From: an uncultured Alphaproteobacteria bacterium | GTDB lineage: Bacteria; Pseudomonadota; Alphaproteobacteria; Puniceispirillales; Puniceispirillaceae | Direction: 5' to 3' | Length of the DNA stretch: 6,838 nucleotides | Assembly: GCA_913031555.1 (NCBI GenBank) | Contig: CAJWDO010000089.1 | Span: 1-6,838 of the forward strand | In this document: positions 5,345 through 6,838 of the stretch, piece after piece | Layout: the number at the start of each line of letters is the position of its first letter | Position numbering within the stretch: the first letter of the stretch is position 1 | Made by a program: the position numbers and the translations under genes | The notes under the pieces: model-generated | Databases searched by the model: none | What the model was told of the DNA's origin: nothing | What the model saw: only the letters and a program-made list of their open reading frames with translations

Positions 5345-6367
5345 ATGACCAGTGACACCACACAACAGCTGACCTGCATCGCCGACGAGGCTTCCAGAGG
5401 TGACCGTCTTGACCGGTTTCTGGCGGCGACACTGACCGGTGGGGAGCCGCTCTCACGCACGCGCGTGAAGGCGCTGATCCTTGACGGCGCGGTGACCGAG
5501 GATGGCACGGTGACAACCGACCCGTCGCAGTCCGTGCGCGAAGGTGCCACCTATATCCTGAGCGTGCCACCGGTGCGCGATGCCAAACCGGTGGCGCAGG
5601 ACATTCCGCTGGACATTCTGTATGAGGATTCCGACCTGATCGTTCTCAACAAGTCTGCCGGCATGGTTGTCCATCCGGGGCCAGGCCAGCCCGACGGCAC
5701 GCTTGTCAACGCGCTGATCAGCCATTGCGGCGACGGGCTGACAGGCATTGGCGGCGAGATGCGACCAGGCATTGTCCACCGGCTCGACAAGGATACATCC
5801 GGCGTGATGCTGGCGGCGAAAAGCCAGCGCGCCCATGCCCGCCTGACCGAGATGTTCGCCGCGCATGATCTCGAGCGATGCTACACCGCCATCCTGTGGG
5901 GCATGCCGGGCGAGAATGAAGGCCGGATCGAGGCCCCGCTTGGCCGTTCATCCCGCGACCGCAAGAAACAGGACGTCGTGAAAGATGGCCGTTTCGCCGC
6001 CACCAACTGGCGTGTGATCCGCCGCCTGCCGCCTTTTGCCAGCCTTGCGGAATGTCGGCTGGAAACCGGGCGAACGCATCAGATTCGTGTTCATATGGCG
6101 CATCTCGGGCATGGCGTGATCGGCGATCCTGTCTATGGCCGCCCGATGCGAAGCGGCCAGATGCCGGACGCGCCGGCGCGTGATTGCCTTACCGAAATCC
6201 GGCGCTTCGGGCGACAGGCACTGCATGCGGCGCGGCTGGCGCTGGCGCATCCGGTCACCGGCGAGGCATTGGAATTCGAGACCCCGCTGCCAGCGGATAT
6301 GGGCGCGCTGATCACCACCATAGAGGATGGTATCGCGCGCCGGGCGATGGCCCGTCCACCGCGCTGA
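5345..6367 (+). CDS. rluD: RluD-type 23S rRNA pseudouridine synthase
   Basis: RluA-family enzyme. RluD converts uridines 1911, 1915 and 1917 (E. coli numbering) in helix 69 of 23S rRNA to pseudouridine. The 340-residue product (E. coli 326) has an N-terminal S4 RNA-binding domain (about 18-70: GDRLDRFLAATL, LSRTRVKALILDGAV), then the catalytic domain with LNKSAGMVVHPG (101-112), the family motif HRLDKDTSG (145-153) with catalytic Asp148, and RTHQIRVHMAHLGHGVIGDPVYG near the C-terminus. The S4 domain plus MVVHPG argues for RluD over RluA (which lacks S4); RluC is the main alternative. ATG 5345 has no clear Shine-Dalgarno sequence, but it begins right before the S4 domain, and no better start is visible. 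rpoH follows 246 bases downstream on the same strand. Confidence 0.92.
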   Translation: MTSDTTQQLTCIADEASRGDRLDRFLAATLTGGEPLSRTRVKALILDGAVTEDGTVTTDPSQSVREGATYILSVPPVRDAKPVAQDIPLDILYEDSDLIVLNKSAGMVVHPGPGQPDGTLVNALISHCGDGLTGIGGEMRPGIVHRLDKDTSGVMLAAKSQRAHARLTEMFAAHDLERCYTAILWGMPGENEGRIEAPLGRSSRDRKKQDVVKDGRFAATNWRVIRRLPPFASLAECRLETGRTHQIRVHMAHLGHGVIGDPVYGRPMRSGQMPDAPARDCLTEIRRFGRQALHAARLALAHPVTGEALEFETPLPADMGALITTIEDGIARRAMARPPR

Positions 6368-6381
6368 CGCTCCACTTCACA

Positions 6382-6402
6382 TGGCAGAATATTGCCACTT
6401 TT
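6382..6402 (+). terminator. Weak candidate terminator after rluD
   Basis: TGGCA (6382-6386) pairs with TGCCA (6393-6397), a sixth G-U pair closing an AATA loop, followed by CTTTT. It begins 14 bases after the rluD stop. The stem is short and the T-run has only four bases, so read-through into rpoH is likely. Confidence 0.35.
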
Positions 6403-6438
6403 CAAAGAGAAACGCGAATTTTTCGCCGGGCTCACCTA

Positions 6439-6466
6439 TTGAAACCGGCTTGTGACACCTTAAATC
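6439..6466 (+). promoter_or_regulatory. Candidate rpoH promoter
   Basis: TTGAAA (6439-6444) is followed after 15 bases by TTAAAT (6460-6465), four of six against the -10 consensus, or after 16 by TAAATC. TTGAAA is also the core of the sigma-32 -35 element, which would allow autoregulation, but the CCCCAT-type -10 of that class is not visible at the right distance. It would leave a leader of about 140 bases. Confidence 0.3.
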
Positions 6467-6555
6467 AGAGGGACTAAAAAGACTTTTGCCGAATACCGCC
6501 TTAATCCAGCCGCGAATGCGTGGTTTATTTTAGTCAATGGCAACAGTCATGACCA

Positions 6556-6601
6556 AGGCCGCTATTTCGTGCATCCCGGCCTCCATGAGCAACCGATGGA
6601 G
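6556..6601 (+). promoter_or_regulatory. Overlapping hairpins over the rpoH translation start
   Basis: Two perfect 6-bp stems can form in the leader RNA: AGGCCG/CGGCCT (6556-6561 with 6577-6582) and CTCCAT/ATGGAG (6581-6586 with 6596-6601, 9-base loop). They share bases 6581-6582, so they compete at the join. The second one pairs the GGAG that serves as the only visible Shine-Dalgarno sequence and the alternative ATG at 6596. This is the arrangement of a translation-blocking structure; that it responds to heat is inference. Confidence 0.42.
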
Positions 6602-6613
6602 ACAGACAGACAG
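6601..6613 (+). repeat. GACA tetranucleotide repeat before the rpoH start
   Basis: (GACA)3 plus G fills the 13 bases between the Shine-Dalgarno-like GGAG and the ATG at 6614. Loss or gain of one unit would change the spacing by four bases, and would shift the frame if translation began at 6596. Three units is short for frequent slippage. Confidence 0.7.
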
Positions 6614-6838
6614 ATGGCAGCGTCCAAGACTTCACTCCCCGCGATCAGCCCGGACGGGAACCTGTCCCGCTATCTTGAACAGATCCGCTCGTTCCCGATG
6701 CTCGAGCCAAAGGAAGAATACATGCTTGCCAAGGCGTGGAAGGAGCGCGGCGATGTCGATGCCGCGCACCACCTTGTGACAAGCCATCTTCGGCTCGTGG
6801 CGAAGATCGCCATGGGGTATCGCGGCTATGGCCTGCCT
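6614..6838 (+). CDS. rpoH: RpoH heat-shock sigma factor, N-terminal part (3' end outside window)
   Basis: Sigma-32 family, which directs RNA polymerase to heat-shock promoters (chaperones and proteases). The 75 residues seen include the region 1.2 signature NLSRYLEQIRSFPMLEPKEE (14-33), then MLAKAWKERGD, and the start of region 2 with AAHHLVTSHLRLVAKIAMG and YRGYGLP. The GYRGYGLP sequence is typical of RpoH rather than of RpoD. The full protein should be about 290-300 residues. ATG 6614 gives MAASKTSLPAISPDG, like other alphaproteobacterial RpoH starts; GGAG lies 12 bases upstream, a little far. ATG 6596, in frame, would add METDRQ, with no better ribosome site. The gene follows rluD on the same strand and may have its own promoter. 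Alphaproteobacteria often have a second RpoH, so which paralogue this is cannot be said. Confidence 0.93.
   Translation, partial: MAASKTSLPAISPDGNLSRYLEQIRSFPMLEPKEEYMLAKAWKERGDVDAAHHLVTSHLRLVAKIAMGYRGYGLP

Larger units (their letters stand above)
6368..6613 (+). other. rpoH upstream region
   Basis: The 246 bases between rluD and rpoH are AT-richer than the genes around them, with TTTATTTTAG near 6524. The region holds a possible weak terminator for rluD, a promoter candidate and the leader hairpins, each listed separately. A 5-bp stem GCGAA/TTCGC (6414-6418 and 6422-6426) is also present. An open frame starting at 6537 overlaps the rpoH start in another frame and is not a gene. Confidence 0.6.

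Noticed and set aside
6537..6779. 80-residue plus-strand open frame at the rpoH start
   Set aside because: It runs out of frame through the well-recognised RpoH N-terminus. I considered an upstream regulatory peptide, but it has no good ribosome site and overlaps too far into rpoH.
1..6838. A defence system, mobile element or biosynthetic cluster
   Set aside because: All eight genes are explained as housekeeping or small membrane proteins. There are no transposase, integrase, toxin-antitoxin or nuclease genes, no terminal repeats, and no obvious shift in base composition.

Overview
The window carries eight protein genes from what looks like an ordinary housekeeping stretch of a GC-rich alphaproteobacterial chromosome. 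The main pointer is the partial RpoH at the right edge. Its start (ISPDGNLSRYL, SFPML, then SHLRLVAKIAMGYRGYGLP) resembles alphaproteobacterial sigma-32 proteins as I remember them. The pairing rluD-rpoH and a short one-helix protein divergent from rluD also fit that group. I cannot name the genus. There is no sign of a phage, plasmid, transposon, CRISPR array, rRNA or tRNA.

Layout, left to right. (1) 1-837, minus: first 279 residues of a UvrD/PcrA-type DNA repair helicase, the rest lying outside the window. (2) 1001-2424, plus: mlaA and mlaC, joined by a one-base stop/start overlap, encode the outer-membrane and periplasmic parts of the Mla phospholipid transport route. The inner-membrane MlaFED complex is not in the window. 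(3) 2512-4191, minus, convergent with mlaC: ettA, an ABC-F ATPase acting on ribosomes. (4) 4518-4862, plus, divergent from ettA: a 114-residue membrane protein, perhaps YggT-like. (5) 4889-5269, minus, convergent with it: a 126-residue single-helix protein with a short Gly/Asp/Ser repeat at its N-terminus, perhaps DUF6476-like. (6) 5345-6367, plus: rluD, a 23S rRNA pseudouridine synthase. (7) 6614-6838, plus: start of rpoH, the heat-shock sigma factor.

The genes do not form one pathway. mlaA-mlaC is the only clear operon. The others are mostly single genes pointing alternately toward and away from each other, so the gaps matter: they hold a candidate sigma-70 promoter for ettA, a GC-rich hairpin just after the ettA stop, three 14-bp tandem repeats between mlaC and ettA, and a 9-bp perfect inverted repeat between uvrD and mlaA.

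I did not find a convincing undescribed multi-gene system. The observation most worth checking is in the rpoH leader. The Shine-Dalgarno-like GGAG and the upstream in-frame ATG both lie in the 3' arm of a 6-bp hairpin, which overlaps a second possible hairpin by two bases and is followed by a GACA tetranucleotide repeat. This could be a temperature-sensing translation switch, but the stem is short and that reading is inference.
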